Below, one piece after another: positions 35,263 through 47,739 of a DNA stretch of 64,000 bases. The DNA lies in assembly GCF_031143425.1 (NCBI RefSeq), contig NC_090447.1, forward strand, positions 133,691,106-133,755,105, read 5' to 3'. Both the position numbers and the translations under genes were made by a program. Source of the DNA: Pleurodeles waltl (lineage: Eukaryota; Chordata; Amphibia; Caudata; Salamandridae). The notes beneath the pieces are model-generated. The model saw only the letters and a program-made list of their open reading frames with translations, had not been told where the DNA came from and ran no database searches. Every line of letters starts with the position of its first letter. Positions within the stretch are counted from its first letter, which is position 1.

Positions 35263-37205
35263 CACAGTGTCATACCAGGCATGAACATCAATTCACAAAA
35301 ATGCCAGTGGTACCGGAAGTGACAGCAAATGCCATTTGACCTCCACTTTCACTCACACATATTTACACAAAGACACAAATTAGCACTTACATACACTCTC
35401 TCTCACATAAACACACTCTTACACGCAAGCACACACAACATACACTTAAAATCATTTTTTACTTACCTCAGCTGCATGGAAGGGCATATTCCAGCTATTT
35501 GCACTTCATTTTTTACACTGATAGGGAATAATCGGCTAGTATTCCCTATTAGTGTAATAAAAATTGACAGAAAGCAAAGAGTATGGCAGGGGTCACAAAA
35601 GGCAAACTAGGGCTCGCAGCTCTGACCCCTGCCGACCCCGAAATGACGTCAATGAGGATTCCCAGGATCCGTGCTGTACCTATTCAAAATGTTGATGTCT
35701 GCCAGTGCTGGAATCTCGTTTTTTAGTGTCGAGCCTGTGATAGCATGCGCTAGCGCATTCGTATCACTTGAGAGACGTGTTGTAGTTAAAAAAGGGCTTG
35801 GAGCCCGCCTGCTTCTTGCCATTTGTTAGACTGTGTGGCACTCTTCTTTACAGCCTCATTATTGGTGATGGCTGGCATTTCATCGTTTCCGTTCCTGTCC
35901 GTGGCGCAGGGACCTAGTACTGATTGATACCATTTATTCTGTGCCCGTCTGCTGCTCTCTACGTGATTGAGGTACTATTTTATTTTTAACTTACTTCTCT
36001 TTTTGCTTTTTGATCAATTCCCTGGCCCTCCGCCGTATCGTGACTTGCCCATTGATGTTGCACTACATTAGTTACAAATCAAAGCAAGTGTGTATTGTAA
36101 GCTTCTCACCTGACTCCACACCTCTGTGACTGGCACGGAAGATGTCATGGTATTTCCTGTCTCTTGTTGCGATCAGGCGACCTATATCTGCCAACATTTC
36201 ACACAGCCAAATGCAGATCACATGGGTTTGGAAGACCCTCTGTGTTGTGGACTGAATTGTGTAAATGTCTCCTGGTGTAACCCTAAGAGAAAATCTTTCT
36301 CTAGTGGCTTCAGGAAAGGATTAAAGAGAGACTCCTTGTCTGGTAAGGTGTTTATTGGATCGGTAAGGTGTTTATTGGATTGGCAGTGCAAATGATTACT
36401 CATAGATATGGGGTTTGGTCTTCAGAGCCAGTGTACTAAATACAATGTAAAAAAAAATACTGCAAACAAATACAACTATTTCATATCTCTTTTGTGTGCA
36501 CTGCATGGAAAATGTGTCCATTTCAACGTTAAAAGATAATATGCTGTTCCCCGTTTTGTCTCCACAGCCTGGGATTCAAACAGCAGCTCTGTCTGCGATG
36601 CTGTGTCTGAAACAAACCATCAGTCTAACAAAAAATATGCTTTTTTGGGAAAGAATATTCGGTCCTTTTGATACGCTTTGTTGAATGAACACGTTACTGA
36701 AAGCGAAAGCGAGAGTAATACGGTCCTTTTCTGTTTTTTTACGCTAAAGAGCAGGTAATGCCTCTTAAATGTGGAAAATCTGCTTAGTTCTGTTAAGAAA
36801 ATCCATTTTCTGCAGGTGACTCTGATGACCTGCTGCATGATGTCACTACTTGGTAGCCTAGGACACTTAAACATTTTACGTTGACCATTAGTGGAGGGAC
36901 TTTCACATCTCGAAGTAAATAGATCAAAGGGACTTTTTGAATCTGATCTGGAGATCTGCACAAGAGCAAGGTTTAAAAGTTTTCTTCAGCTCAAAGTGCT
37001 AAACATTTAAACACAAATTTAAAACTCTCATGCTAAAGTCTCTTCATTTTAAAGTACTATGTATTTAAACACAAATTTAAAACCTAGATTCATATTGTAT
37101 TTTCACATTCCACTTGGAAGTACTTAAGTATTCCTGTTTTCCAGTAATTATTTGCTGGTACTTGGAGGCACCTACATGTGTACAGAACACAAGTAATCGT
37201 GTTGC
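35263..37205. other. No supported gene
   Basis: 35330-35430 is CA-rich simple sequence. A 20-bp unit GGTAAGGTGTTTATTGGATC is tandemly duplicated at 36341-36380. TAAACACAAATTTAAAAC occurs twice near 37007 and 37066. Otherwise nothing recognised. Confidence 0.5.
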
Positions 37206-37375
37206 CTTCACAACATGCCACATAATTCCAGACCATATAATACTACTCCACACCATACCACATAATTCCACTACACAAATCTACTATACACCACACAATT
37301 CCACCCCACACGATTCCATAACTAACAATTCCAATCCAACCCACAAAATTCCTCTCTACGCCACATACATCCACT
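37206..37375 (+). repeat. Degenerate short tandem repeat (CCACACAATTCCA type)
   Basis: Roughly ten diverged copies of a 14-20-bp unit such as CCACATAATTCCAC and CCACACAATTCCAC. No strict period. Not coding. Confidence 0.65.
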
Positions 37376-37814
37376 TCAAACCAAAATACATGGGTAAAAG
37401 ACTTGTAATTTACAACGTCAGTAGCTCTAACTCTCACAAATGCAAGACCTAGTGCATTGCAAATGCTTGTTTCTACTTGTAGTCGCCTACTGACACCCCC
37501 ACATTCACATACATGCACATGAGTCGTAACCAGTTCACTTGATTACTTATAATCATAGGAAGCAAACATTCCTCTAGCTGACTTTTGCCTTCTCGCCTTC
37601 TATATGGTTCGGGGAGTCCTTCATGCTATATCGTTTCCCAGGGGAACCACATAAGAAAGATCTTAACATAACTCTCTTTTGCACACATCCATCCTCTCAA
37701 CTGCTCACTCACCCAGTCAGCCACATGTTGTCTTTCCAACTCATTGGCTTACAGGGTCACTTATTTAATAGCACACTCAGTCACTTCCTCACTCATTCGC
37801 AGGCCATTATCATG

Positions 37815-37980
37815 AGAATACGATTAGCATTTGCCTATGTTTTCTTGGATATCTTCCTCCATCAGTGAATCTAAGTTGAACAAGGTGAACAGAACCTTTT
37901 AAAAAAACAGATTAGTCAGTGCACTGATGCAAACCCCTAATTTATATTACATTATCTTGTTAGGATATGTTTTGTCATTA
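37815..37980. repeat. Copy 1 of a locally duplicated sequence
   Basis: The segment around TAAGTTGAACAAGGTGAACAGAACCTTTT and then AGTGCACTGATGCAAACC...TTATCTTGTTAGG matches sequence on both sides of the LTR at 39602-42191 (39512-39601 and 42192-42260). Copy 1 lacks that LTR but is interrupted by a MITE at 37981. Confidence 0.65.
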
Positions 37981-38598
37981 AGGGCCTGATTACAAGTTTG
38001 GCAGTCGGAAAACCCAACAGCCAGATTCATAGTGAGGAGACTGACGTGGAGGTGGCGGTCTCCCCACGAGCCCCGTTATGACTTTTCCACTTCCGCCGGT
38101 CAGCCCATTGGAAAACGTGCAGCAGCATTGGACTCAGCTCCACATGGAGCCGAGCCCAATGCCATCACACAAGGGGCCCCCCTAGTACCCCAGGAATGCG
38201 CACTGTCTGCCTAGCACACAGTGCGCATTCCGATGGCGCTGGGGAGGGTGGCCCCTGTACTGTCCACCACAGTATCAAGGGCAGTGCAGGGCCCCCTCTG
38301 TGACCCCATGCATTTGCTCTCAACTAGCCTATTCATGGTGGTTGAACTGCCATGAAAAGGCTAGTGGGGAGCATGCTTGTAATCAGCCCAGCGGCGCTGA
38401 CTTCAGTGTCGTCGTGGCTAATTACAACCACGACCGCTGTCATTGCGTTGGGATCAGAGATCCTGGCAGAGATGGTGGTCTCTTGGCGGCACCGATCGCC
38501 GATCTTGAAATATGGCTGTCAGATCACCACAGTCGTGGGGGTCCCACCACCACCGCAAGTCTGGCAGTCTTTGGGCCACCAAACTCGTAATCAGGCCC
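37981..38598. mobile_element. Harbinger-like MITE with TTA duplication
   Basis: The left end AGGGCCTGATTACAAGTTTGGC and the right end (complement of AGGGCCTGATTACGAGTTTGG) differ at one position over about 20. TTA lies at 37978-37980 and again at 38599-38601 (one terminal base is shared with the inverted end). TTA is the PIF/Harbinger target. About 620 bases, no coding capacity; inverted segments inside. Confidence 0.75.
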
Positions 38599-38616
38599 TT
38601 AGATTCTCTACCGCTC

Positions 38617-39511
38617 TGTAAGAAATCGGGGTATTGGTTGAGGGGGGTGGACTCCCCACTCAGGCAGCAACCACAGTCCTTTCAGGGTGAAACAAAAAAA
38701 GTGACTAAATTAACCTGTACTTAACCCTCAGGTAGGTTGGCACAAAGCAGTCAGGTTTAACTTAGAGGTAATGTGTAAATTACTTATGCAGCACAGAAAC
38801 AGTAATAAGATAAAAACCCAACACAAAACAAATCGCAACCCAATTTCTACAAATAGAATAAATTGCAATAAATAATATGATACCAGAACAACAAAAAACA
38901 GCCAGTAGAACCAGAGATATGTAAATTCAAAGTTTTAGGCAAAAATTGCTCTTAGAAGCAGAAAGCGACATCTGTGTTTAACTGGTTGCACTGGACTGGA
39001 CAAAGTCACAACTTCAGGCCAATGACCGCAATGAAGCACAGGCTGGGTTCAGAGGCCAGATTAGTCCAGGTGAGAATTTACCTTCTGTACTTGATGCCAG
39101 GAGTTGCACCACCGTGCATAGGTTTCACTGAACGGCTGCGAGGGCTGCGATGCAAGGTCTTGCGTCGGGTTGCATAATACCTTGCAGCACTTCTGAAAAG
39201 GCAGTGGAATGTCTTGGAAATGTTTTAAGAGGATACTGTAGTAGGTGGCATAAGGAGTGCTGCAGGCCCACTAGTAGGTACAGGCCCTGGATACATGTAA
39301 TAACATTTACTAGGAGCTTACAAGTAAATTAAATGTGCCAATTAGGTTTAGGGCAATTTTACCATGTTTTCAAGAGAGAGCACAAACACTTTAGCACTGG
39401 TTAGCAGTAGTAAAGTGCCCAGAGTCCTAAAGCCAACAAAAACAATTTCCTGAAACATAGGAGGATAAAAAATTGGGGGAAAATAAGACACCAAGGATGT
39501 CTGGTCTAACA
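38617..39511 (+). repeat. Solo LTR, 0.9 kb
   Basis: It starts TGTAAGAAATCGGGGTATTG and ends GTCTAACA. The 5-bp flanks are CGCTC (38612-38616) and TGCTC (39512-39516), one mismatch. Its start resembles that of the minus-strand LTR at 26607. The 3' third (TTTAGCACTGGTTAGCAGTA near 39391, GCAGGCCCACTAGTAGG near 39261) is shared with the larger LTRs at 21396, 39602 and 43326, so all belong to one superfamily. Confidence 0.8.
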
Positions 39512-39601
39512 TGCTCCTTCTGCTTGGAATTCCTCCTCCACAAGTAAATCCAAGTTCCGTAGGGTGAAAAGAACCTTTTGAGTATAAGACGTTTTTAGTA
39601 G

Positions 39602-42191
39602 TGTTAGATATGGGATCTCTAGTTGGCAGTCATTTTACACCCTGTCCATGTAGGGACCCTCAATCTAGTCAGGGTAAGGGCGAGTCACAGCTAAGATAAC
39701 CCCTGCTCATCCCCTTCATAGCTTGGCATGAACAGTCAGGCTTTTCTCAGAAGCAATGCGTAAAGCTTTTGCACATAACACACAGTGATACACTGAAAAC
39801 ACTACAAAAGGACACCACACCAGTTTTAGAAAAATAGCCAATATTTATCTAAAACGAGAAACCTCCCACACACAGTACTAAAGATATGAATTTTGCAAGG
39901 ATTACTTAAAAACACAGTTCCTTGAAGTCAATTGGTCCTTCTGGGGCTATCACGGCTTTGTGAACAACAAATCCAATAGTTCAGGCTGACCTCGGCGTCG
40001 AAGGCCAGCTATGGTGTTGGTAAGACCTGCAAACAGTACCTTGGAAATGTAGGGCGTTGTGATCCTCGTGATGAGATCTGGAGTGTTGCATCACTGGTGT
40101 CGAAGGGCATTGGCGGGCGTCGGTTCCGGAGGTCGGTGCAGGGGTCGTCAAGCCTTTGAAGTCACATGCATTGCAGATCGAACTCCGGGCTGGGACGAAG
40201 TCAGGAGTGCTGGCGTTGATGGCGTCGGGGCTGTGGTGTGAAGCAGGATGATGTGATGTGCGGTGCCCACAGGTCACGGTGCAGGCATCGGCTCATTGAC
40301 GGCATCCTTGCGGGGTTGATGAAACCAGGGCTGCAGTGTGAAGTGTAGCAGTGTGACATGCAGTGTCTCCAGGTCATGGTTCAGGCAGCTGGGTCGTTGT
40401 TGCTGAAGCGCTGTCGTCGGTAGGCCCAAGGCGGCAGTACGATGTGGGGTGCGCTTCGTGAGGTGCCCACGGTCGTGGTGCAGACAGGGCGCATCTGTTG
40501 ACGATGCTGGAGTCGATGGCGCTGGCATCGGTGGACTGGGGTTGCGGTGTGGGATGGTGCTTTGAGTACCTCTGGCCAATGTGCAGGAAGCGGCATTGGT
40601 GTCAGCATAGAGTGGCATCATTGGGGCTGCCAAAGCTGCGGTGTGAGCAAGGTGATTCGGAGTGCAGGGTCCACAGGTCACGGTGCAAGCTGCGGCTCGG
40701 TGACGGCACCAAATGGTGGCTGTGGTAAGACCTGGGTTGTGGTGCGAACCAAGGTACGGCTCCGTGCAGTGGCGGCAGGTCACAGTGCAGACAGTGACGT
40801 TATTGACGGTGTTGTGGTGGTTTTTCTTCTGTTGCAGAACAAAACACACAGTTCCCATTGCTGTAGGCAGATGAATCTGAAGTCTTTGATATTCTTGAGA
40901 CTCCCAACAGTAAGCGAGCTATACTTCAAGCCTGTGGAGAAACTTCACAAGCAGGATACACAGCAAAGTCCAGTCTTTGTCCTCTTTAAGGCAGAAGCAG
41001 CAACTGCAGGCCAACCCAGCAAAGCACACATAGCAAAAGGGCAGTACTCCTCCCCCAGCTCTTCAGCTCTTCTCCTTGGCAGAGGTTCCTCTTGATCAGA
41101 GGTGTTCTGACAGTCTGGGGTTTTGGGTCCACTACTTATACTCATTTCTGCCTTTGAAGTAGGTAAATTTCAAAGGAAAGTCTTTGTTGTTTACAATATC
41201 CTGCCTTGCCCAGGCCTGGCCCCAGACACACTCCAGGGGCTTGGAGACTGTACTGTGTGAGGACAGGGTCAGCCCTTTCAGGTGCAGGTGTCAGCTCCTC
41301 CCTCTCCACTCTAGCCCAGGAAGACTCATCAGGATATGCAGGACACACCTCAGCACCCTTTGTATCACTGCCTAGAGGGAATTCACAAACAGCCCAACTG
41401 TCAGTCTGACCCAGATGTGGATTCCACAGTCAGGCAGAGGCACAGAATGGTTAAGCAAGAAAATGCCCAATTTCTAAAAGTGGCATTTTCAAACAGCCAA
41501 TCCAAAAACCAACTCTACCAAAAGATGTATTTTTAAATTGTGAGTTCAGAGACCCCAAACTCCATATCTTTATATGCTCTCAATGGGAAATTGCACCTAA
41601 AAAGATATTTAAAGGCAGTCCCTATGTTAACCTATTGGAGAGATAGGCCTTGCAACAGAGAAAAACGGATTTGGCAGTATTTCTCTATCAAGACATATAA
41701 AACACACCAGCACATGTCCTACCTTTTAAATACACTGCACCCTGCCCATGGGGATACCTACGTCCTAATGTAGGGGTGACTTATATGGAGTAAAAGGGAA
41801 GATTTGGGCCTGGCAAGTGGGTATACTTACCAGGTCGAATTGGCAGTGCAAGACTGCACACACAGACACCGCAGTGGCAGGTCTGAGACACGTTTACAGG
41901 GCTACTCGTGTGAGTGGCACAATCAGTGCTGCAGGCCCACTAGTAGCACTTGTTTTACAGGCCCTGGGCACAAATAGTTCAATTTACTAGGGACTTACTA
42001 GTAAATAAAATATGCCAATTATGGATAAACCAATCACCAATACAATTTACGCAGGGAGCACTTGCACTTTAGCACTGATCTGCAGTGATAAAGCGCGCAG
42101 AGGCAATAAACTAGCAAAACAGATCTGACAAAATAGGAGGATGAAGGCAAAAAGTTTGGGGATAACCCTGGAAAATGGTCAATTTCCAACA
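39602..42191 (+). repeat. Solo LTR, 2.6 kb
   Basis: It starts TGTTAGATATGGGATCTCTA and ends GGTCAATTTCCAACA. Flanks are AGTAG (39597-39601) and AGTGC (42192-42196), an imperfect duplication. The local paralogue at about 37915-37925 preserves an LTR-free version of this junction, which supports the boundaries independently. Between about 40000 and 40830 the LTR holds diverged tandem units rich in GTCACGGTGCAG and CATCGGTGG-like motifs; these make long spurious frames on both strands. Confidence 0.8.
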
Positions 42192-42196
42192 AGTGC

Positions 42197-43325
42197 ATTG
42201 ATGCAATTCCTTTATTTGCATTATTTTGTTAGGCTTACTTATTAAGTTAGACATTTGTTATGTTGCCTCTGCTGTTCGTATGGCCTCGCAGTACTTTTAA
42301 TCTGCTCCCCTCCTGAATTAAAATAATTTGTAAGGAACTCTTTGTACGTAAAGTAGATTGGCACACTCCCCACAGAAGCTCCAGCATCCAGTGAGACTTC
42401 TAGATGGATCTATGGATATAGCTTTTAAGTAGTTATTATCAGTGATGTGCATGATGAGGACCCAGAGTTAAGCCCACCTTCAGTTCTGAAAGTCCTCAGT
42501 TCCACTGTGATACATTGTGGGGCTTGTGAGGTAGAAGCTTAGCATTCAATAATCTTTACTTGGCTTGTGAGAGAGGTGGATTATAAAGCTGTCACCATGC
42601 CAGTGTGCCAGCATAGCACACATTCCGCCACTTGAACAACACTGGGACACAGAGAAAGAATGTGTGAGATGCTTGCACAATTATATATTGGAGAAATGTA
42701 TCTATTTAGCACTGTCAATTAATACACTAAATCCTGTGTTCCTAGTAATAAAGCAGCTTGCAGCTCACACTGAATAAATGTATACTATTTTACTAGTAGA
42801 GCTAGTACCACTTCATGATCCAAACATTGCCATTAGATATAAATTAATATAAACATCACCCATCAAATTTGGTTACCAGCCCCTTCTGCATCCTTTACTC
42901 TCTTTGATCCCTCTATTTGATCTCTTTTAATTACAACAGGTTCCTTTGTGCTTCAGTGGAGCATTACAAATCTACCAAAATAAAACATAACAATTAAAAT
43001 GTGGTGTTTGTATCTTCCCAATTAAAAAATCAATATGTATTTTCTCGCTCTATCTTTTTAATAAAGTGACTACAGCCATAAATGATTCTGGAAACTACAT
43101 AGTGGTTTATATGCATTGCTGACAGACATGATTGCGAACAGAGCGAAAGGCATAAGAAGGTGCTCAAGAGTCTCTTATTAGTTCCACACAGTATAGCCAG
43201 TGCAATATTTTGCAAAGCTTGTTATTCTGTAGAAGGTAACCTTGAGTGAACATATGCACTGAGAATCTAACATCTGAAGTACATGAAAATAAAAAACACA
43301 TCTGTTAGAATGAATAAATAGTAGG
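42197..43325. other. Copy 2 of the local duplication, then no supported gene
   Basis: 42192-42260 continues the duplicated sequence shared with 37915-37980. From 42260 to 43325 the DNA is A+T rich with no recognisable coding or repeat family. Confidence 0.45.
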
Positions 43326-45217
43326 TGTAAGATATTGGGTTGGTGCTTGGGGTGGGGGTGGTGGGATGAAACCCTACTCAAGCAGAAACCACAATCCTTG
43401 TCAGAGCGAAGGCCCAAGCAAACCCTAAATTAACCTGTGCTCAACACTCAGGTAGCTTGGCACAGAGCAGTCAGGCTTAACTCTGAGCCAATGTGTAAAG
43501 TATTTGTGAAAGACTTCAAACAGTAACATATTGAAAACACACCGCAAAAGGACCCCACATCTGCTTAGAAAACTAGAGTGATATTTAATATATTACAAAA
43601 ATCCAATCAGTAGAACCAGAGATATGCAGGTTTAAAAATGTCAGTAAAAATGGCACCAAAGTGCCAACTGTGGATATCTAGTCACACCTGACCAGGACAC
43701 AGTCACAACTCCAGGCTGACCGTGATGGAGTGCAGGCAGGCTATACAAACCCAGTTAGGCCAGCTGAAGGAGAGTACCTTAAATCCTGGTTGCAGAGCAT
43801 TGTGAGGTCCAGTATCGAAGATGCATTGCGCAGTCGAGATGATGCATCATGTCCGAGGAGATGCGATGCTAGATCTTGCATCAGTGTTGATGAGGGCTTG
43901 CGATGCAATGTCCAGCATTGAAAATGCATTATGCAGTTGAGGCGATGCATCGGTTCCAAAGATGTGTGAGGCTATGATGCGGGAACCTGCATTATAATCG
44001 AGGCTACCATCGACAAGCGATTTTCGATGTGAGGGCCTGCATTGCTAAAGCTTCACATAGCGGCAGTTCCGATGCAGCTGCGAGGTTGATGCTCTGTCCT
44101 CGCAATGGGAGAACCCTCACAGTAGCGGCACTATGTCAGTTCTGCTTGGGATTGAGCCGCACAGCAGAGGTGATACATCAGTTCTGCTGGATCTACTGAT
44201 GAGCTGGCAGAGCAGCTTCAGGCCCACTTCCAAGGGTCCAGGACTAGGGTGGCACCACTTGGAAGGGTAGTACTCAGAGAGGCTGGCCTCAAGGTTTTTG
44301 GAGCCTTCTGTCCCTGAGGCTCTAGTCAGGAGGCCAGCTAACTAGCCCTTGGAGTCACATTGTGGTCCTGGATTCAATGGATGCAGGTCTTGTCCTGCTC
44401 ACCCAGGCAAGAGTATAGTAGGTCAGCACAGCAGGGAAGCAGTCCTTCAGAGCAGCAGTCCAGCACAGTGGCAATTCTTTCAGCAGCACAGCCATCCTCC
44501 CTGGCTGAGTATCTACAGGTCCAGAAGTGTACTGAAGAGTTGGTGTCTGAGATCCAGTATTTATACTCAGTACTGCCTTTGAAGTGGGAGAAGCTCCTAG
44601 ATGTTTCCCTTTGAAGACCCCATGCATCCTGCCTTCCATGTCCTGGCTCCAGCATTACTATAGGGGGTATGCAGCTCTTTGTATGGAAGAGGCAAAACAT
44701 ACCCTATTGAAGTGTAAGTAGGGCTGTGCCCATCTTCGCCCTCCCATTCCGCCAGTGATGGCCCATCCAGGCACACCAAAGCCCTCTATTGTGTGATGCT
44801 GTTTAGGTGGAATACAGAAAACCCAGCTGTCAGTTACACCCAGTCATGTAACCTTCAGGCAGGCGATAGGCACTAAATGGCTAAGACAGAAAAATGGCAA
44901 CTTCCTAAAAGTGTCATTTTCAAAACTGTAATTTAAAATCCAAATTTACCATAAGAAAGGATTTTTCATTACAATTCTAAAAACACCAAGACACCAAGCA
45001 TGAACTTGTTACCTGCTCACATTTGGAAATTATAGCTTATTAAATGTAATAAGGTAACTCCAGTGATAAACTATGAGAGACCAGGTAGGCCTCGCAGTAG
45101 TGAAAAACGAATTTAAGAGTTTTTCACTACCAGGACATATAAAACCTAAAAGTATATGTCCTACCTTTTGAATACACTGCACCTTTGAGGTGACTTATAT
45201 GTATTAAAAAGGAAAGC
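43326..45217 (+). repeat. Solo LTR, 5' portion, split by a Penelope-like element
   Basis: It starts TGTAAGATATTGGGTTGG and follows the same internal order as the 39602 LTR: GCTTGGCACAGAGCAGTCAGG near 43457, tandem GATGCATTGCG-like units about 43790-44100, and the CTACCTTTTGAATACACTGC block near 45160. It stops just after GTGACTTATATGTATT (45190-45205). The missing 3' part reappears at 52086-52445. Confidence 0.75.
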
Positions 45218-45715
45218 TAGTACATCAGACTGGTGTACTACTAGTCTCAGAATGCACCACTGAGTTGACATATAATCCGTTTTATAACTGTGGATTTTGT
45301 GGCTCAACAAAAAATCTCAGTGAAACCACCCAGGGTAGTTTTTGTATCTCTGTTTCCCATTAAACTCACAGTTTTAAAAAGGATTAAACGTCAATGATGG
45401 GAATTGCTCCAATCTGAACCAGATTTCAGAGGATTTTTTTCTAATAAGCCAATTTTTGCATATATTCGCACTAAAAATCTGAAATAAATGTTGTCATCAA
45501 CCAAACAAGGTTGTGCCATGGCTCACAAGAGGATGAAGAAATGTTACAACTGCATTAATTGCAAAAATGTCATGGCGGGCACCATAGTAGTCCATCCCAG
45601 TACTTAACAACTGGTTAAGTTGCAGCACGTCGGATTACAACACACAAAATGTGATCTATACTTTTAAATGTCCATGTAGTTGCTTGTATGTAGGCAAGAC
45701 TGAGAGGAAAATTAA
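45218..45715 (+). pseudogene. Penelope-like element: end of RT region and GIY-YIG endonuclease, first part
   Basis: From about 45385 the frame gives WELLQSEPDFRGFFSNKP and then FAYIRTKNLK, the conserved stretch between RT and endonuclease in Penelope-like elements. At about 45541-45590 KKCYNCINCKNVMAGT supplies the Cys-rich finger that precedes the nuclease. At about 45650-45711 NVIYTFKCPCSCLYVGKTER is the GIY-YIG core (here IYTF and LYVG). Frames shift between these blocks and several stops are present. The nuclease is cut after ERKI by the piggyBac-like element, at TTAA 45712-45715. The 5' boundary near 45218-45340 is approximate; most of the RT is missing. Confidence 0.78.
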
Positions 45716-45970
45716 CTGCTTCTGTGCGATGGGCGTAATGGTTACGTTTAGTGGCACAGTGCTCCTGTTCCGAGGACATAACTATTACGTCCTGGCACTG
45801 GAGCTCGGAGAGAGCGCTAGTGCTCCCTCCATGGTCTTCTCCCCCACCACCCCAGGGCAGAGCTGGAAGGGGAATCGCTTCCCTTTCCACCCCTGACCGC
45901 CCGCCTTCCCCAGTGACATCTGATGACATTGGCACGCAATTACATGCTGACCTCGTCAGAGGTCGCCTCC

Positions 45971-46098
45971 CATCGCACTGGAAGCATGCTTCCAGCGCGA
46001 TGCGGAAGAGAAATGCTGAGCATTTCTCTTCCGCTCTGGAGGAGGGGGCAAGCAGAGACATCAAAAGAAAGGAAAGGCTTTTCCTTTCTTTTGATGTC
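45971..46098. repeat. Three consecutive near-perfect palindromes
   Basis: 45971-46002 has arms of 16 with one mismatch around GCATGC. 46004-46032 has perfect arms of 14 around one base. 46057-46098 has arms of 21 with one mismatch. They lie almost end to end near the left end of the piggyBac-like element. Confidence 0.9.
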
Positions 46099-46139
46099 AC
46101 CCTGAGCATTTCTGCAGCCCAATCATTTAGAAATGCCAA

Positions 46140-47065
46140 CTAGACACCAGGGATTTTTTTGTTGTTGTTACTGGCATGAAGGGGAGTGACCCCTTGAGCA
46201 AGGGTCGCTCCCCTCCAGAGCATTTTTTCTAAGGCCATTTCTGCCCCCCCTGGGGGTAGATCGGCCTATATTGATTAGACCGATCTGCCCCTGGGGGGGG
46301 GGGGGCAGAAGCCACTAGACACTAGGGATTTCTTTTGTTTTTTTTCATGTTTGTTTTATTTTATAAGGGGAGTGACCCCTTAGGCAAGGGTCGCTCCCCA
46401 GGGGGCAATAATTTTATTGGACCTTTTCTTCCCCCCTTGGGGCAGAAACCACTAGACACAAGGGATTTTTTTTTCTTATGAAATTGGCATAAGGGGAGCG
46501 ACCCCTTTTGCAAGGATCGCTCCCCTGGGGGCAATTTTTTTATTAGGCCTTTTCTGCCACCCCGGGGGCAGATCAGCCTATATTAATCAGGCCGGTCTTC
46601 CTCGGGGTGGCAGAAGCCACTAGCCACCAGGGATTTTTGTTGTTGTTTACATTGATAAGGGAAGCGTCCCCTTAGGCAAAGGTCGCTCTTGTGGGGGGGG
46701 GGCAAATTGTTCTTAGGTAATTTCTGCCCCCCTTAGGGGCAGATCGGCCTATTGTTATTAGGCCAATGTACCCCCAAGGGGGGGCAGAAACCACTAGACA
46801 CCAGGGACTTTTTGACATTTCTGCACACCTTGGGGGCTGACTGGCCTATTTTAATTAGGGTGATCTGCCCCCAAGAGGGGCAGAAACCACTAGGCACCAG
46901 GGATGTATTTATTTATTTTATAGTTGGGGAGCAACCCCTTAGGCAATGGTCGTTCCCCTGAGGGGCACATTTATTTTAGGCCATTTCTGCCCCGCCCTAT
47001 TTTTGTAAGCCTCATCTACCCCCCATGGGGCAGAAACCCCACCAGACACCAGGGAAGAATTTGTT
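46140..47065 (+). repeat. ~170-bp tandem array
   Basis: The landmark ACCAGGGATTTTTT recurs near 46147, 46319, 46455, 46627, 46799, 46891 and 47047, mostly 135-172 bases apart, with GCAGAAACCACTAGACA before each. Units also share AAGGGTCGCTCCCC and a GGCAGATCGGCCTAT / ATTAGGCCGATCTGCC inverted pair. It is internal to the piggyBac-like element. Confidence 0.85.
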
Positions 47066-47739
47066 TAAAAAAAACAGGGTGGGTGTATGGCGATACCCCC
47101 TCCCTAAATAAATGGGGACAAAGTCGTTCTGCCCACTGGTGGGCTGATGGGGCAATTACCCCTGATCCACTCCGAGGGGGGGGGGGAAGCCCACTAGATG
47201 CCTGGGAATTATATAAAAAAAAATACTTGGGTGGTGGCTACCAACCAGTATTGGCATGGTTATGCCCCCACCCCAACTGAAGGGGCTAACAGTCTCTCAG
47301 CTCTCCCCCCACACACTAAAACATTTTATCCCACGGCAAGCAAGAGGACATTTGATTATTTTGGGTTTTGGTTTTACATTTGGGCCATGAGAGCTTGTCT
47401 AACTCTCAAAATCATCCCACTTGGAATGGTGGAGGCTACACTTTTTGGACTTTGGATCGCTGCCATGAAGAAACATCTACGAGACCTAGACACGTCTGAA
47501 AACTAAACATCTGGGTGAGTCCAGGGTGGTGTGCTTCACATACACCCCGCACCATTTTCTTACCCACAATGCCCTGCAAATCTCCAACTTTGCTTGAAAT
47601 CCCACATTTTTGTGATGGACCCTTCCGGAATCTGCAGGAATCCACAAAATTCCTACCACACAGAATTGTCGCATCTATTCCGTTAAAAATTCCGCCCCAC
47701 TTGTCAGCCTAAAAACATTTTTTTTCAAACGGTCCTTTT

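Noticed and set aside
34610..35284. Long overlapping frames on both strands, up to 199 residues
   Set aside because: GC-rich palindromic MITE; low stop-codon density by composition.
35641..36125. Considered as another LTR or promoter region
   Set aside because: No TG...CA ends, duplications or shared LTR landmarks were found.
40274..40858. 194-residue minus-strand frame
   Set aside because: Falls in the tandem GC-rich units within the solo LTR; no conserved domain.
45971..47065. Considered as a CRISPR-like array or host satellite
   Set aside because: Units are ~170 bp without short identical repeats and unique spacers, and the array lies inside a TTAA-flanked transposon in a eukaryotic genome.
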